Positions 1 to 9,196 of a stretch of 64,000 nucleotides of DNA are shown in pieces. Within the stretch, counting starts at the first letter, position 1. Every line of letters begins with the position of its first letter. Below the pieces are notes generated by a model. The model saw only the letters and a program-made list of their open reading frames with translations. It had not been told where the DNA came from and ran no database searches. Origin of the DNA: Massiliimalia timonensis (lineage in GTDB: Bacteria > Bacillota > Clostridia > Oscillospirales > Ruminococcaceae). The position numbers were made by a program, and so were the translations under genes. The stretch covers positions 186,001-250,000 of the forward strand of contig NZ_FYDD01000002.1 of NCBI RefSeq assembly GCF_900186585.1, in the 5' to 3' direction.

Positions 1-703
1 TTTGCAGCGGCCACAGATTCCGGTCGGTGATGTACATGACCGCATCAAAGAAGGAGTTCCAGTGCCAAACTGCGTAGAACAGCCCGATAGAGGCAAGCAC
101 CGGTTTGGATACCGGCAGCACGATCTGGAACAGGATCTTAAAATCTCCGCATCCGTCGATCCTGGCCGCTTCTTCCAGTTCCTCTGGGACGCCCATGAAA
201 AATGTCCGCATGATGATCATGTTGTAAACATTCAGCACCCCCGGCAGGATAAACGCCCAAATGGTATCGGTCAACCCAAGAGTACGGACGACCAGGAAAG
301 TGGGGATCATGCCGGCGGTAAAGATCATAGTGAAGAAGAAATATTTCATCAATCCATTGCGGAACGGCAGGCTCCTTTTAGAGAGCGGGTAAGCGGTCAG
401 TGCAGTTACCAGAAGGCTTAGCAGCGTGCCGACAACCGTCCGGAACACGGTGACGCCCATTGCTCGGAGGATGGCGTTGTTCCCGCGGAAGACATATTCA
501 TAGTGGCTTAATGTAGGATGCGTCGGGATCGTGATCAGGTTTTTAGCGCCTTTGACGATCTCCTCAGTTGGGGTGATCGAGGTCAGGACTACATCCAAAA
601 ATGGGAAAAGGGTGCAGATCCCGGCCAAAATCAAAATGATGTAAATAAAGGTGCTGAACACAAGGTCAGCCTTTGTTTGTTTCACCTTTTTTCTGGTTCG
701 CAT
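1..703 (-). CDS. Carbohydrate ABC transporter permease, MalG/YtcP type (partial)
   Basis: Inner-membrane subunit of a binding-protein-dependent sugar importer. The reading frame is open from an ATG at 703 to the window edge, so only the first 234 residues are visible and the C-terminus lies outside. An AGGAGGGG ribosome binding site sits 8 bases upstream. Residues 15-40 form the first membrane segment. The cytoplasmic EAA loop that docks to the ATPase is at residues 177-200, with the core EEAARIDGCGDF. It starts 16 bases after the stop of the upstream permease gene, so the two form an operon and probably a heterodimeric pore. No ATPase is in view; such systems usually borrow a shared MsmX-type ATPase. 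The substrate cannot be told from sequence; LplC/YtcP relatives take up oligosaccharides such as uronate-containing ones. Confidence 0.93.
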   Translation of the reverse strand, partial: MRTRKKVKQTKADLVFSTFIYIILILAGICTLFPFLDVVLTSITPTEEIVKGAKNLITIPTHPTLSHYEYVFRGNNAILRAMGVTVFRTVVGTLLSLLVTALTAYPLSKRSLPFRNGLMKYFFFTMIFTAGMIPTFLVVRTLGLTDTIWAFILPGVLNVYNMIIMRTFFMGVPEELEEAARIDGCGDFKILFQIVLPVSKPVLASIGLFYAVWHWNSFFDAVMYITDRNLWPLQ

Positions 704-719
704 GTGTTATCCCCTCCTA

Positions 720-1673
720 TCAAAACAGGCTTTCCTGCCCGGCACGCTTGGCGAGCCAGTTGCAGAAAACGACCATGAAGCAGGCAATAACCGATTTGAA
801 CAGTCCGGCGGCTGTTGCAAAGCCGTACTGTACGTCAATGATCCCGACCCGGTAAACATAGGTGTCAATAATATCCGCAACGTCATAAACCGGCTGGCTG
901 TACATGGTAAACACTTGTTCAAACCCTACGTTGACAATACTTCCGACCCGCAGCAGGAGCATGATCACGATCGTTGGGATCAAACTGGGCAGGGTGATGT
1001 AAATAAGCTTTTGAAATTTGGAGGCGCCGTCAATGGTTGCCGCTTCATACATATCAGTCGGGATACCGGACAGCGCAGCCAGGTAAACGATCGCGGACCA
1101 GCCCATTTCTTTCCAGATGTCGGAGATCACTAAGACGCCCCGGAAATAATTAGAATCCCCCATGAAAAAGATCGGGTCCCCACCTAAGCTTTGGATCACG
1201 GAGTTTAAAAAGCCATCGTTTGGGGAAAGCAGCGTCGTTGCCAGGGAGGCGATCACGACCCAAGAGATAAAGTGGGGCAGATAAACGACTGTTTGAACGG
1301 TTTTTTTGAAGGGCTGACACTGTACTTCGTTGAGTAAAAGGGCAAGCAAAATAGGGATCGGAAATCCAAAAATCAGCTTATATAACCCAATGATCAATGT
1401 GTTTTTAAAAATTTGAGCAAACTGGTCGGCTTCAAATAACCGGATAAAGTTATCGAACCCGCACCAAGGGCTTTCAAACGGGCCCATAAAAATTTTGTAG
1501 TCCTTGAAAGCAATGAAATTTCCCAAAATTGGGAGATACAAAAAGATGGTGACTGCCAAAAGACCGGGGATCAACATAATATAATAGTTCCGGTGCTTTG
1601 CCATAGAACGGAGCAGACTGCCTTTTTGATGTTGTTTGTCCTTGCGCTTGGATCGTTTGGCGGCATTTACCAT
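720..1673 (-). CDS. Sugar ABC transporter permease, LplB/MalF type
   Basis: First permease of the same sugar importer. I place the start at the ATG at 1673 (317 residues), because an AGGAGG lies 6 bases before it. The frame is open 31 codons further upstream, but that part has no ribosome binding site and an unconvincing composition. The protein has a basic cytoplasmic N-terminus rich in Lys and Arg, about six membrane segments starting near residue 30, and the EAA loop in the last third (YEAATIDGASKFQKL). It is co-transcribed with the permease at 1-703 and divergent from the AraC-type regulator at 2141, the usual arrangement for the LplABC/YtcQP class. The solute-binding protein is not in the window and may follow beyond the left edge. 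Confidence 0.92.
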   Translation of the reverse strand: MVNAAKRSKRKDKQHQKGSLLRSMAKHRNYYIMLIPGLLAVTIFLYLPILGNFIAFKDYKIFMGPFESPWCGFDNFIRLFEADQFAQIFKNTLIIGLYKLIFGFPIPILLALLLNEVQCQPFKKTVQTVVYLPHFISWVVIASLATTLLSPNDGFLNSVIQSLGGDPIFFMGDSNYFRGVLVISDIWKEMGWSAIVYLAALSGIPTDMYEAATIDGASKFQKLIYITLPSLIPTIVIMLLLRVGSIVNVGFEQVFTMYSQPVYDVADIIDTYVYRVGIIDVQYGFATAAGLFKSVIACFMVVFCNWLAKRAGQESLF

Positions 1674-2140
1674 ATCCATCCTCCTTTTTAAGTTGTAATA
1701 GCGCTGTGGCTTACAGCATGGGGCAATGTGTTTGCAAACCCGTGCACCATGAAGAAATTGCCGCATCCTGTGTTAGGAAGCTGCTGCAGCAAGACAACTC
1801 TTATGGTATAATCAAACTTTAAAGGGTGCGAAATATTCGCTTTTCCTGAAGCCGATGTGCCAAGTATAGCACTGGTTGTTGTGAAAAGAAATATACAATT
1901 CCGAATATTGGACGAAAATAATGTATACAATTAACAAAGTACAGGAAATGTTTGCTAATTGTACATGGCTTTCTAGAATATTTTTCGATATGATAAAAAT
2001 ACACAAGAGGAAGCATTTCGGAAAGTTATACATTTTCGTTCCTTAAAAAAGACGGAAAAAGCACTCAAAAAACAACCTAAAATCGCGAATATCCGGTTTG
2101 AACGAAAAATGATAGTTTTTAGGGTAAGGAGTTTTATTCT
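1674..2140. promoter_or_regulatory. Divergent intergenic control region, permease operon / AraC regulator
   Basis: 467 AT-rich bases without a credible gene between the minus-strand permease operon and the plus-strand regulator. A 13-base palindrome, GCGAA-ATA-TTCGC, lies at 1828-1840, and a related half-site (GCGAATATCCGG) lies near 2086-2097 close to the regulator. Both are candidate binding sites, by position only. A TAAGGAG ribosome binding site precedes the regulator start. I could not identify a convincing -35/-10 pair for either direction. Confidence 0.35.
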
Positions 2141-4471
2141 ATGCGCGTTCCACATTTTGTTTTCAAGTCAACGAAAAAAAGTTACTCAAAAAGGGTTTTT
2201 GTTTCCTTTGTGTTAATCGCAACGATCTGCACCTCTTTGTGCGGGGGGATTTTAAGCTGTTATTTTTTGACAAAGCTGTCTTGGAATAACGAACAGTATA
2301 ACTTTAATACCATTCAGTACACTCAGACTGAAATTCAGCAGATCATTGACAACATTGTTGTTTCCGCTTATCAGATGGGGCTGGACCCCTTGGTAGAAAA
2401 ATATCTCCGTCCCTATAATCAGGTGGATTATCTGGAGATCGGCAATATCTCACGTTCTGTTTACAATACATATTCCTCGCTCTCTGACTATGTAGACTCC
2501 ATTTATGTGGTGTACCCGTACCACAACATGGTGATCAGTTCTTACGGGATCTACGCATGGGATACTTTTAACGACCGTGTCTGGTATGAGGATTCTCCGC
2601 CGTCGCAAAGTATCCGCTGGGTGGGTGAGCATACGGTCAAACGGACAGGCAATCTAAGCGATATGGAATCGGAGCCGGTGATCACGGCGGTTTACCAGCT
2701 TCCCTTTTATGCTGCCAGCCGGCCGAACGGATATATTGTTATGAACATCCGCCAGCCGGCTTTAGAGGAGATCCTTTTAAAGGCCGTATTTCAGAAGAGT
2801 CATTTGCTGGTTACCAGCAGTGACTATCAGCTTCTTGCCAGCTCTAACTCCCTTGACCTGTCGGATTATTACGATCACTACATCTCTATCTGCAAGAAGA
2901 CGCTTCCCGAAGACGGCAAACAAAAAATACATTTGGATTCCGGGATCCATCGGGTCCAAATGCTGAAGGACCCGGTCAACCAGTGGAACTACTTTGTATT
3001 TTCCCCGTTGGGCGACCTGTATCAAACCACATTGTGGGGCATCTGTATTGTAGCGTGCACGCTTTTGTTTACTATTTGTTTGGCGGTGGTCCTGTCCAGT
3101 CGGTTCCGGACCTTTATTTACCGTCCGGTAGAGCAACTGATGAAAAAAGCCTCCGGGGAAGATATCCAGAAGGGGGAACTAGTGGAGTACCAGGAATTTA
3201 AGACGATTCACGGGCATTTTGACGATATAGAGAGTGAAAATAAGGAATTGCAGCATAAAATGCAGGAGCTGGCTCCCTATTTACAGGAAAAATTCTTTTC
3301 CGATTTGCTGACCGGCCAGCTGATCGGCCCGGGCCAGATCCGGGAAAGGTTGTCCTTTCTGCGGCTGGACCAGCTCCCTTACCAAAGATATGTAGTTTCC
3401 GTGATAAAGATTCTGGAAACGGATACCAGCATGTTTGAGATCAAACAGTCAAGAAATGAGATCCAGATTTTGGTAATGATGGCTATGCAGGAACAAATGA
3501 GGCAGCTATGCGGGCAGGAAAAAATATTTTTCCGTGATGTTGGGGTCAATCAGGAATCTTTGGAATTTATTTTTGGGTTTTCCGAAGGACAATACAGCAC
3601 CGGCAAACTGACCGAGCTGCATCGTTTGCTGGCGGAATACAGTAAGCAGGCGCTAGACACCAGTATTATTGTGGGGATCGGGCACTCTGTCAAGGAGATT
3701 TCCTCCCTGCAAATTTCATTTCAGCAGGCACAGGAGGTCGTGGAACAGAACTATGTTTATGGGAGCGACCAGATCGTTTTTTACCGGCAGGTGGAAAAAA
3801 ACACGCCGGTTTCTTATCTGAACCCATTATCTTATGAAAAAACACTGTCAGCGGCTATGAAAAATGATAACCGGGAAGAAATTGTGCAAATTTTGGAAGA
3901 CATGTATCATATGGTGGAGCAAAGCCATTATAATATCAGGATGATCCGGCAGTTTTATATTGGGATCATGAATATGGTTTTCCTACTGGGCCATGAGGGG
4001 GAAGACGGGGAATCGCTGAGCGCTTCCTTTTATGAGATCACTGGGAATATTTATCGCGCAAGCCAGCTTCAGGAGATCCATCAGTTCGTGCTGGAACTGT
4101 GCTGCAAAACCGCACATCGTTTTGAACAGCAGCGCAATATCAAGTCCAGAAAACTGGCGCAGAATATTGCGGAGTATCTTCAAACCCATTTTTCCATGGA
4201 TCTGTCTTTGGACCAAATTGCAGAGGAATTTTCCTATACCTCGCCCTATATCAATAAAATTTTAAAAATTTATTCCAATACGACTTTTTACGACATGCTG
4301 ACCGAGATCCGGATGAAAAACGCGAAGCAGATGCTGGAGGACACCAACATGCAGATTTATCAAATATCGGAGGCCGTTGGATATAACAACACACAAAGCT
4401 TTATCCGGATGTTTAAAAAGACCGTTGGCATGACACCGGGGAAATACCGCCAGCAGGCGCAGGATCAATAA
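2141..4471 (+). CDS. Membrane-anchored AraC-family regulator with extracellular sensor domain
   Basis: A 776-residue one-component regulator of the YesN/YtdP kind. Membrane segments lie at about residues 20-43 and 297-321 and enclose an extracellular domain of roughly 250 residues, probably Cache-like. A cytoplasmic linker follows. The C-terminal 105 residues (about 670-773) carry two helix-turn-helix units of AraC type, including LSLDQIAEEFSYTSPYINKI and the ending VGYNNTQSFIRMFKKTVGMT. Proteins of this design sense an external sugar or stress and switch on the neighbouring sugar ABC operon. Here that would be the divergent permease pair. The start ATG at 2141 has TAAGGAG 8 bases upstream. 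The target genes are inferred from position. Confidence 0.9.
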   Translation: MRVPHFVFKSTKKSYSKRVFVSFVLIATICTSLCGGILSCYFLTKLSWNNEQYNFNTIQYTQTEIQQIIDNIVVSAYQMGLDPLVEKYLRPYNQVDYLEIGNISRSVYNTYSSLSDYVDSIYVVYPYHNMVISSYGIYAWDTFNDRVWYEDSPPSQSIRWVGEHTVKRTGNLSDMESEPVITAVYQLPFYAASRPNGYIVMNIRQPALEEILLKAVFQKSHLLVTSSDYQLLASSNSLDLSDYYDHYISICKKTLPEDGKQKIHLDSGIHRVQMLKDPVNQWNYFVFSPLGDLYQTTLWGICIVACTLLFTICLAVVLSSRFRTFIYRPVEQLMKKASGEDIQKGELVEYQEFKTIHGHFDDIESENKELQHKMQELAPYLQEKFFSDLLTGQLIGPGQIRERLSFLRLDQLPYQRYVVSVIKILETDTSMFEIKQSRNEIQILVMMAMQEQMRQLCGQEKIFFRDVGVNQESLEFIFGFSEGQYSTGKLTELHRLLAEYSKQALDTSIIVGIGHSVKEISSLQISFQQAQEVVEQNYVYGSDQIVFYRQVEKNTPVSYLNPLSYEKTLSAAMKNDNREEIVQILEDMYHMVEQSHYNIRMIRQFYIGIMNMVFLLGHEGEDGESLSASFYEITGNIYRASQLQEIHQFVLELCCKTAHRFEQQRNIKSRKLAQNIAEYLQTHFSMDLSLDQIAEEFSYTSPYINKILKIYSNTTFYDMLTEIRMKNAKQMLEDTNMQIYQISEAVGYNNTQSFIRMFKKTVGMTPGKYRQQAQDQ

Positions 4472-4485
4472 CTGTTGCCATGAAT

Positions 4486-4529
4486 AAAAAGGCGGCTTGT
4501 GCGAAATACCGCACAGGCCGCCTTTTTTT
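4486..4529 (+). terminator. Rho-independent terminator after the AraC-type regulator
   Basis: GC-rich stem with arms AAAAAGGCGGC and GCCGCCTTTTT plus an inner TGTGCG/CGCACA stem, followed by a run of T. It lies 15 bases after the regulator stop and separates it from the spoVA operon. Confidence 0.9.
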
Positions 4530-4616
4530 GAAAATTTCAGAATATCAAGGTTATTCTGGGAAAAAATGATACTATCCTTGTGTAAAACAAGAAAATAACG
4601 GAAGAAGGAACATGGT

Positions 4617-5060
4617 ATGAAAATTACACCGAATGAATATAACGAAATGACCAAAAAGGCCTCGCCGGGTACAAAATCCTATAAAACGATCCCTATGGCG
4701 TTTTTGATCGGGGGACTTATCTGTATGGCAGGCGAAGGGCTTTTGAACCTGTATCAGTATATGGGGATGAGCAAGGACGCCGCAGGCGCCGTGACCTCGA
4801 TCACATTGATCTTTGTGGCCGCCTTATTGACAGGATTGGATCTTTACAACACGATCGCCAAGTATGCGGGCGCGGGAACACTGGTGCCGATCACCGGATT
4901 TTCCAACGGCGTGGTTTCCCCAGCATTAGAATTTAAGTCTGAGGGCTATGTTCTGGGATTGGGCGCGAAGCTGTTTGTGATCGCAGGACCAGTCATTGTA
5001 TACGGGATCAGCGCCTCTATTATTTATGGGATCATCTTATATCTGTTTAAACTATATTAA
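4617..5060 (+). CDS. spoVAC: Stage V sporulation protein AC
   Basis: 147-residue polytopic membrane protein of the spore inner membrane. In Bacillus SpoVAC is a mechanosensitive channel component needed for dipicolinic acid movement during sporulation and germination. The sequence has about four hydrophobic segments and the typical text PITGFSNGVVSPALEFKSEG. A GAAGGA ribosome binding site precedes the ATG at 4617. It is the first gene of a three-gene spoVAC-spoVAD-spoVAE operon, the minimal set common in Clostridia (no spoVAA, AB or AF here). Expression in the forespore (sigma G) is expected from the family, but I could not fix a clear sigma G promoter upstream. Confidence 0.96.
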   Translation: MKITPNEYNEMTKKASPGTKSYKTIPMAFLIGGLICMAGEGLLNLYQYMGMSKDAAGAVTSITLIFVAALLTGLDLYNTIAKYAGAGTLVPITGFSNGVVSPALEFKSEGYVLGLGAKLFVIAGPVIVYGISASIIYGIILYLFKLY

Positions 5061-5073
5061 GGAGGGGAAAGCC

Positions 5074-6093
5074 ATGTCGCAAAAAATTGGAAGAAGCACC
5101 CTGCTTCTAAACAGCTATCCCAGTGTGAAAGCCTTTGCGGCGATCGTCGGGAAAAAAGAAGGGGAGGGCCCCTTGGCACGCCATTTCGACGTTATTTTTG
5201 ACGACACCACCCTGGGCGAAGAAACCTGGGAAAAAGCAGAAAGCCGGATGCAGCGGGAAGCTGTGATCAAGGCGCTGGAAAAAGCAAAAAGCGCCAGCAC
5301 AGAGATTGATTTTATCTTTGCGGGAGACCTGTTGAACCAGTGTATCAGCTCCCACTATGGACTAAGGGATCTGAACATCCCGTTTTATGGATTGTACGGC
5401 GCCTGTTCTACCATGGCGGAGGGGCTGTCTTTGGCTTCGATTTTCGTGGATAACGGGCTTGCAAAACACGCTATGGCGGTTACCTCTTCCCATTTCTGCT
5501 CGGCGGAACGGCAGTTTAGGCTCCCGCTGGAATATGGGGGACAGCGTCCGCCGACCAGCCAATGGACTGCTACGGCGGCGGGAGCCGCTATGGTGGCAGA
5601 AAGCGCCGGGCCCCCCTATGTAAAAGCGACCTGCGCCGGGACGATCACCGACCTTGGCATCAAGGATATCAACAACATGGGAGCCGCAATGGCTCCGGCC
5701 GCTGCCCATACCATTAAAACCTATTTGTATGACAGCCATACCGCGCCGCAGGACTACGACCTGATCATTACCGGGGATCTGGGGATGATCGGGAGCGATT
5801 TGCTGATCGACCTGTTAAAAAGGGAAGGAATCGACATTTCCAAAGTACACAACGACTGTGGAAAACTGCTGTATGATCTGGAAGCGCAGGATGTCCACGC
5901 GGGTGGATCCGGGGCTGGATGCTCGGCCTCTGTACTTTGCTCTTATCTGCTGACCCGGATCCAGGAAGGGGCGCTTCAAAATGTTTTGTTTGTGGCCACC
6001 GGAGCGCTGATGTCCACCACCAGCTTCCAGCAGGGAGAAACGATCCCCGGGATCGCGCATCTGGTACACCTGACCTATCAAAAGGGGAATTAG
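5074..6093 (+). CDS. spoVAD: Stage V sporulation protein AD
   Basis: 339-residue soluble or membrane-associated component of the SpoVA dipicolinic acid channel, with a thiolase-like fold; the Bacillus protein binds dipicolinic acid directly. I chose the ATG at 5074 because a GGAGGGG lies 7 bases before it and the length matches the family (about 338). A longer frame from 4996 overlaps spoVAC and has no ribosome binding site. Recognisable stretches are LNQCISSHYGLRDLNIPFYG, GACSTMAEGLSLA and the C-terminal GAGCSASVLCSYLL. It starts 13 bases after spoVAC and is followed 13 bases later by spoVAE. Confidence 0.97.
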   Translation: MSQKIGRSTLLLNSYPSVKAFAAIVGKKEGEGPLARHFDVIFDDTTLGEETWEKAESRMQREAVIKALEKAKSASTEIDFIFAGDLLNQCISSHYGLRDLNIPFYGLYGACSTMAEGLSLASIFVDNGLAKHAMAVTSSHFCSAERQFRLPLEYGGQRPPTSQWTATAAGAAMVAESAGPPYVKATCAGTITDLGIKDINNMGAAMAPAAAHTIKTYLYDSHTAPQDYDLIITGDLGMIGSDLLIDLLKREGIDISKVHNDCGKLLYDLEAQDVHAGGSGAGCSASVLCSYLLTRIQEGALQNVLFVATGALMSTTSFQQGETIPGIAHLVHLTYQKGN

Positions 6094-6106
6094 GGAGGAA
6101 CAAGAG

Positions 6107-6475
6107 ATGGAGATTTTTAAAGAATATATGTGGGCCTTTGTTGTCGGCGGGCTTTTTTGTGCGGTTGGACAGGTTCTGATCGACTATACGAAGCTGACGC
6201 CGGCTAGGATTTTGGTGGCCTTTGTGATCGCAGGGGTCATTTTAGGCGGGATCGGCGTATACGAGCCGTTGGTTGAACTGGCTGGCGGAGGGGCCACCGT
6301 GCCGCTGACCGGCTTTGGGTACCTGCTGGCGAAGGGCGTCAAGGAAGCTGTTGCGGAAAAGGGACTTTTGGGTGCTATTACCGGGGGATTTACCGCCGCC
6401 AGCGCCGGGCTTGGGGCAGCCGTTTTCTTCGGGCTGATCATCGCGTTGATTTTTAAACAAAAAGATAAGGTATAA
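6107..6475 (+). CDS. spoVAE: Stage V sporulation protein AE
   Basis: 122-residue membrane protein of the SpoVAEb type, third gene of the operon, with hydrophobic segments over most of its length. The conserved central text GGGATVPLTGFGYLLAKGV echoes the PITGF motif of SpoVAC, to which it is distantly related. A GGGAGGAA ribosome binding site precedes the ATG. The gene ends at a strong terminator shared with the convergent azlD gene. Confidence 0.96.
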   Translation: MEIFKEYMWAFVVGGLFCAVGQVLIDYTKLTPARILVAFVIAGVILGGIGVYEPLVELAGGGATVPLTGFGYLLAKGVKEAVAEKGLLGAITGGFTAASAGLGAAVFFGLIIALIFKQKDKV

Positions 6476-6516
6476 AAAACCGCCTGTCTTGGTTAAAAAC
6501 CAAGACAGGCGGTTTT
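6476..6516. terminator. Bidirectional terminator between spoVAE and azlD
   Basis: A perfect 19-base inverted repeat (6476-6494 and 6498-6516) with a 3-base loop, A-rich on one side and T-rich on the other. It works on both strands for the convergent spoVAE and azlD genes and starts directly after the spoVAE stop. Confidence 0.93.
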
Positions 6517-6518
6517 AG

Positions 6519-6848
6519 TTACATAGGAACACCGCACAGCTTTAATATTGTTTCTGTGATAAATACTACCCCCACAGAGCCCAGCGCTACAGTTAAAAGC
6601 CCCCGGTTAAAGTAGGACAGTACCAACGCGGTGGCAAGCCCGGCGATAGCCGACCACAGGCAGGCCGTGGAATAAAGGATCTCCGGCAGGGTCATGGCGG
6701 CAAGCACCGCAAATGGGACATAGGCCAGAAAGGATTTGATAAACCGGTTTTGGATTTTTTTGCGGAATACAGCCAGCGGCAGTACCCGCGGCAGGTAGGT
6801 GACAAGCGCCATGATCGCAACGGCGGTTAAAATTTTAGGATAATTCAT
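6519..6848 (-). CDS. azlD: Branched-chain amino acid export subunit AzlD
   Basis: 109-residue small membrane subunit of the AzlCD exporter, which in Bacillus exports branched-chain amino acids and confers 4-azaleucine resistance. It has about four hydrophobic segments and the family text TYLPRVLPLAVF near the N-terminus and YVPFAVLAAMTLPEIL in the middle. Its start overlaps the end of azlC by four bases (ATGA), so the two are translationally coupled. The terminator at 6476-6516 ends the unit. Confidence 0.92.
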   Translation of the reverse strand: MNYPKILTAVAIMALVTYLPRVLPLAVFRKKIQNRFIKSFLAYVPFAVLAAMTLPEILYSTACLWSAIAGLATALVLSYFNRGLLTVALGSVGVVFITETILKLCGVPM

Positions 6849-7576
6849 GCCGGCACCTCCTCGGGATCATCCTCAGCCACCGGGAATTTCCAGGCGGCAA
6901 GCCCGGAGGCAATCACGGCGCAGATAATAATGACCCACCCGCTGGAAAGAGTGTTCAGCACCGGCACATACCGGAAAATACAGCTTAACCCTGCGGCGAT
7001 GGCCACGACGAAGAGGATCGGGCGGCTTTTGGCGGCCGGCGGTACGATGATAGCGATAAACATGCCATAAATGGCAATCCCCAAGGCTGAACGGACCGCA
7101 AGGGGCAAAAAGCCGGTTGCGGCGGCGCCCAGAAACGTTCCGGCCGCCCAGCCAAAATAAGGGGTAAGGATCAGCCCGGTCAGGTAACGGGCGTTGATCA
7201 GCCCCCGCTGCTGCATGGCTACGGCAAAAATTTCATCGGTGATGCCAAAGGAAAGGCCGAGCCGCTGGGGCATAGTCATGCTGTCCTCTACCTTCTGTGA
7301 AAGGGAGAGGGACATCAGCATATACCGGATATTGATGACAAAGGTAGTTACCGCGATTTCTATGTACATTCCGCCGCTTAAGATCAGCGCCGTTCCGGCA
7401 AACTGCCCGGCGGAAGTCAGGTTGGTCATGGAGATCAGTACTGCGATCCAGACAGGAAGGCCGCCCTCTGTCGCCATCATCCCGAAGGTGAACGATACCG
7501 AAAGATAGCCAAGGCAGATCGGGATGCCATCCCGAAGGCCTTTCTGAAAGGAAAGCGGCTGCAATGGTTGATTCAA
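6845..7576 (-). CDS. azlC: Branched-chain amino acid exporter AzlC
   Basis: Large membrane subunit of the AzlCD exporter, about 243 residues in this reading. The first convincing start is a TTG at 7576 with GAGGTG 7 bases upstream. An ATG-started frame extends to 7675 but overruns the 3' region of ypeB, lacks a ribosome binding site and adds residues unlike the family. Typical text includes GLRDGIPICLGYLSVSFTFG, then SAGQFAG and GLSFGITDEIFAV. Seven or so membrane segments follow. It lies 95 bases downstream of ypeB on the same strand. Confidence 0.9.
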   Translation of the reverse strand: MNQPLQPLSFQKGLRDGIPICLGYLSVSFTFGMMATEGGLPVWIAVLISMTNLTSAGQFAGTALILSGGMYIEIAVTTFVINIRYMLMSLSLSQKVEDSMTMPQRLGLSFGITDEIFAVAMQQRGLINARYLTGLILTPYFGWAAGTFLGAAATGFLPLAVRSALGIAIYGMFIAIIVPPAAKSRPILFVVAIAAGLSCIFRYVPVLNTLSSGWVIIICAVIASGLAAWKFPVAEDDPEEVPA

Positions 7577-7671
7577 AACAGAGCACCTCGCTGTGAAATG
7601 TGTGCTTCGCTGATAAGAAGCCTCATCCATTATAGAAGATATTGTCAAAACTTGCAACCGCCAGTTCAGGA

Positions 7672-9021
7672 TCATAGGGTCAAAGTACCATTTTCGTCAA
7701 TATACAGGATCAGAAGCTGTTCTTCTTTCCCGGTCTGTGCGTTGATATACACCAAAACATGGTCGCCCTGTTCGGAGATGCACTCCAGCTCGTAACAGAA
7801 TTTTTCACTGGTCCCATCGCTTGGGATAACGCAGAGCGAAGTCTTTTGAATGGTCAGGAGCGGGCTGATTTTTTCGGTCAGTGTCCCTTGTTCTATGGTC
7901 GGGGCCAGGTCAGAACGGGTCTTGTGGTTCGTAAGGTACCCTCTCGCGTCATAGCGCACCACTTCCCCGGTGTCCATGGCGACGCTCACCTTCATCAGGT
8001 CCGGGTAGCAGGTCACTTTGTCCTGCGTCGCGGCGTAGTTGATCGTGATCAGGTTGCCGTTGATCTCATAATAGGTCTGCTTCATGGAAGAATACCCCAT
8101 GCTGTTGAGGAACCGTGCCGCAGCCTGCAAACAGTCCTCCTCTGATACGGAGCGTTCCCCGATCTGCCGGCTGTTGACCAGATAGCTCAGGTATCCGCCC
8201 TGTTTGGTGACGGCAACATTCAGGTTGTCCGAATAAAAACAGTAGGAGGGCATTTTTCCCGCTTCGTCCGAATCGTCCTTTAACTCGTCTGTAGAAATTT
8301 TCAGTAATTTTGCAACGGAGGATTTCGCCTCTTCGCGGGATACCTCTTTCGCGGACTTCACCATTTCCGGCTCCCGTTCCAGAAGGTTGTCGGAGAACGG
8401 CCCGTCATAGATCAGGGTCGGGTAGGAGGAAAAGCCTTCTTCAAATTCCTGGAACCCTTCGGTAAATGAAGCGGTCTGGACCTGGTCCTTTGTCTGACTG
8501 ACATCCTCCTTGACCCGTTCAAAGGAAAGGGAACCGGAACGCACGCCATCCTGCACGGCAAGGACCTCCTGCAAAAAGCTGTGGGTATAGCCTTTGAGGG
8601 TGGTCAGGTTTTCACGTTCCTCTTCCGAAATCATGTTTCCGTCAGCAAGCTGGCGGGAAAGGCTGACGGTGTAATCGCCGGCCTGCGATAAAAATTTATA
8701 GGTGTTTTCCAGCCGGAGGGAGCCGACCGGGAGATTTGACAGGCATTCTTTGGCAAACCCGGTTTCCCGCCACAGCTTCGAGGCAAGAGGCGTCATGGTG
8801 GTCGGGCTTCCAGAATAAAGAAGCTTTAACAGGGTGTTGTCGATATTATCCATGTGGGTGGTCAGGTCGTCGATATTTTTCAGGTATTGGTATTCCAGCT
8901 GAAGCTCTGCTTTTTGGGCGCGCTTTAAGTTTGTGTAACAGAAAAAAGATAAGCCGAGGATCAGCGCAGCGGCAAAGGAAACGACGCGTACGATCCCGCG
9001 GCGGGAGAATGTTTTTTGCAT
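7672..9021 (-). CDS. ypeB: Germination protein YpeB
   Basis: 449 residues, matching the usual length of about 450. In Bacillus YpeB holds and protects the cortex-lytic enzyme SleB in the dormant spore and is degraded on germination. An N-terminal membrane anchor (about residues 8-30) is followed by a long helical region and C-terminal PepSY-type repeats, seen in the VARYDARGYLTNHK-like stretch near residue 375. The ATG at 9021 has GGAGG 8 bases upstream; the frame opens 7 codons earlier without a site. Oddly, sleB is not next to it: the upstream gene is a divergent cysteine desulfurase and the downstream genes are azlCD. Confidence 0.93.
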   Translation of the reverse strand: MQKTFSRRGIVRVVSFAAALILGLSFFCYTNLKRAQKAELQLEYQYLKNIDDLTTHMDNIDNTLLKLLYSGSPTTMTPLASKLWRETGFAKECLSNLPVGSLRLENTYKFLSQAGDYTVSLSRQLADGNMISEEERENLTTLKGYTHSFLQEVLAVQDGVRSGSLSFERVKEDVSQTKDQVQTASFTEGFQEFEEGFSSYPTLIYDGPFSDNLLEREPEMVKSAKEVSREEAKSSVAKLLKISTDELKDDSDEAGKMPSYCFYSDNLNVAVTKQGGYLSYLVNSRQIGERSVSEEDCLQAAARFLNSMGYSSMKQTYYEINGNLITINYAATQDKVTCYPDLMKVSVAMDTGEVVRYDARGYLTNHKTRSDLAPTIEQGTLTEKISPLLTIQKTSLCVIPSDGTSEKFCYELECISEQGDHVLVYINAQTGKEEQLLILYIDENGTLTL

Positions 9022-9196
9022 CACAAAGACCTCCAGAATCAATTTCCCTGTTATTATGTGTTTTATCAGGAAAAATATACCGAGGAAGTTTTGCTTTTTT
9101 CCCGCAATTTATTCATAAAAAATATAGAAATGGCGGGGGAGATGTTGTATAATAAACAATGTATATGGAATTAGCAGGAAAGGAATTGGACAAAGG

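Noticed and set aside
1-421. 139-codon plus-strand frame at the window start
   Set aside because: Shadow of the partial permease on the minus strand, whose EAA loop is clear.
4568-4574. GATACTA before spoVAC as a sigma G -10 box
   Set aside because: Similar to the consensus, but no suitable -35 box lies at the right distance.
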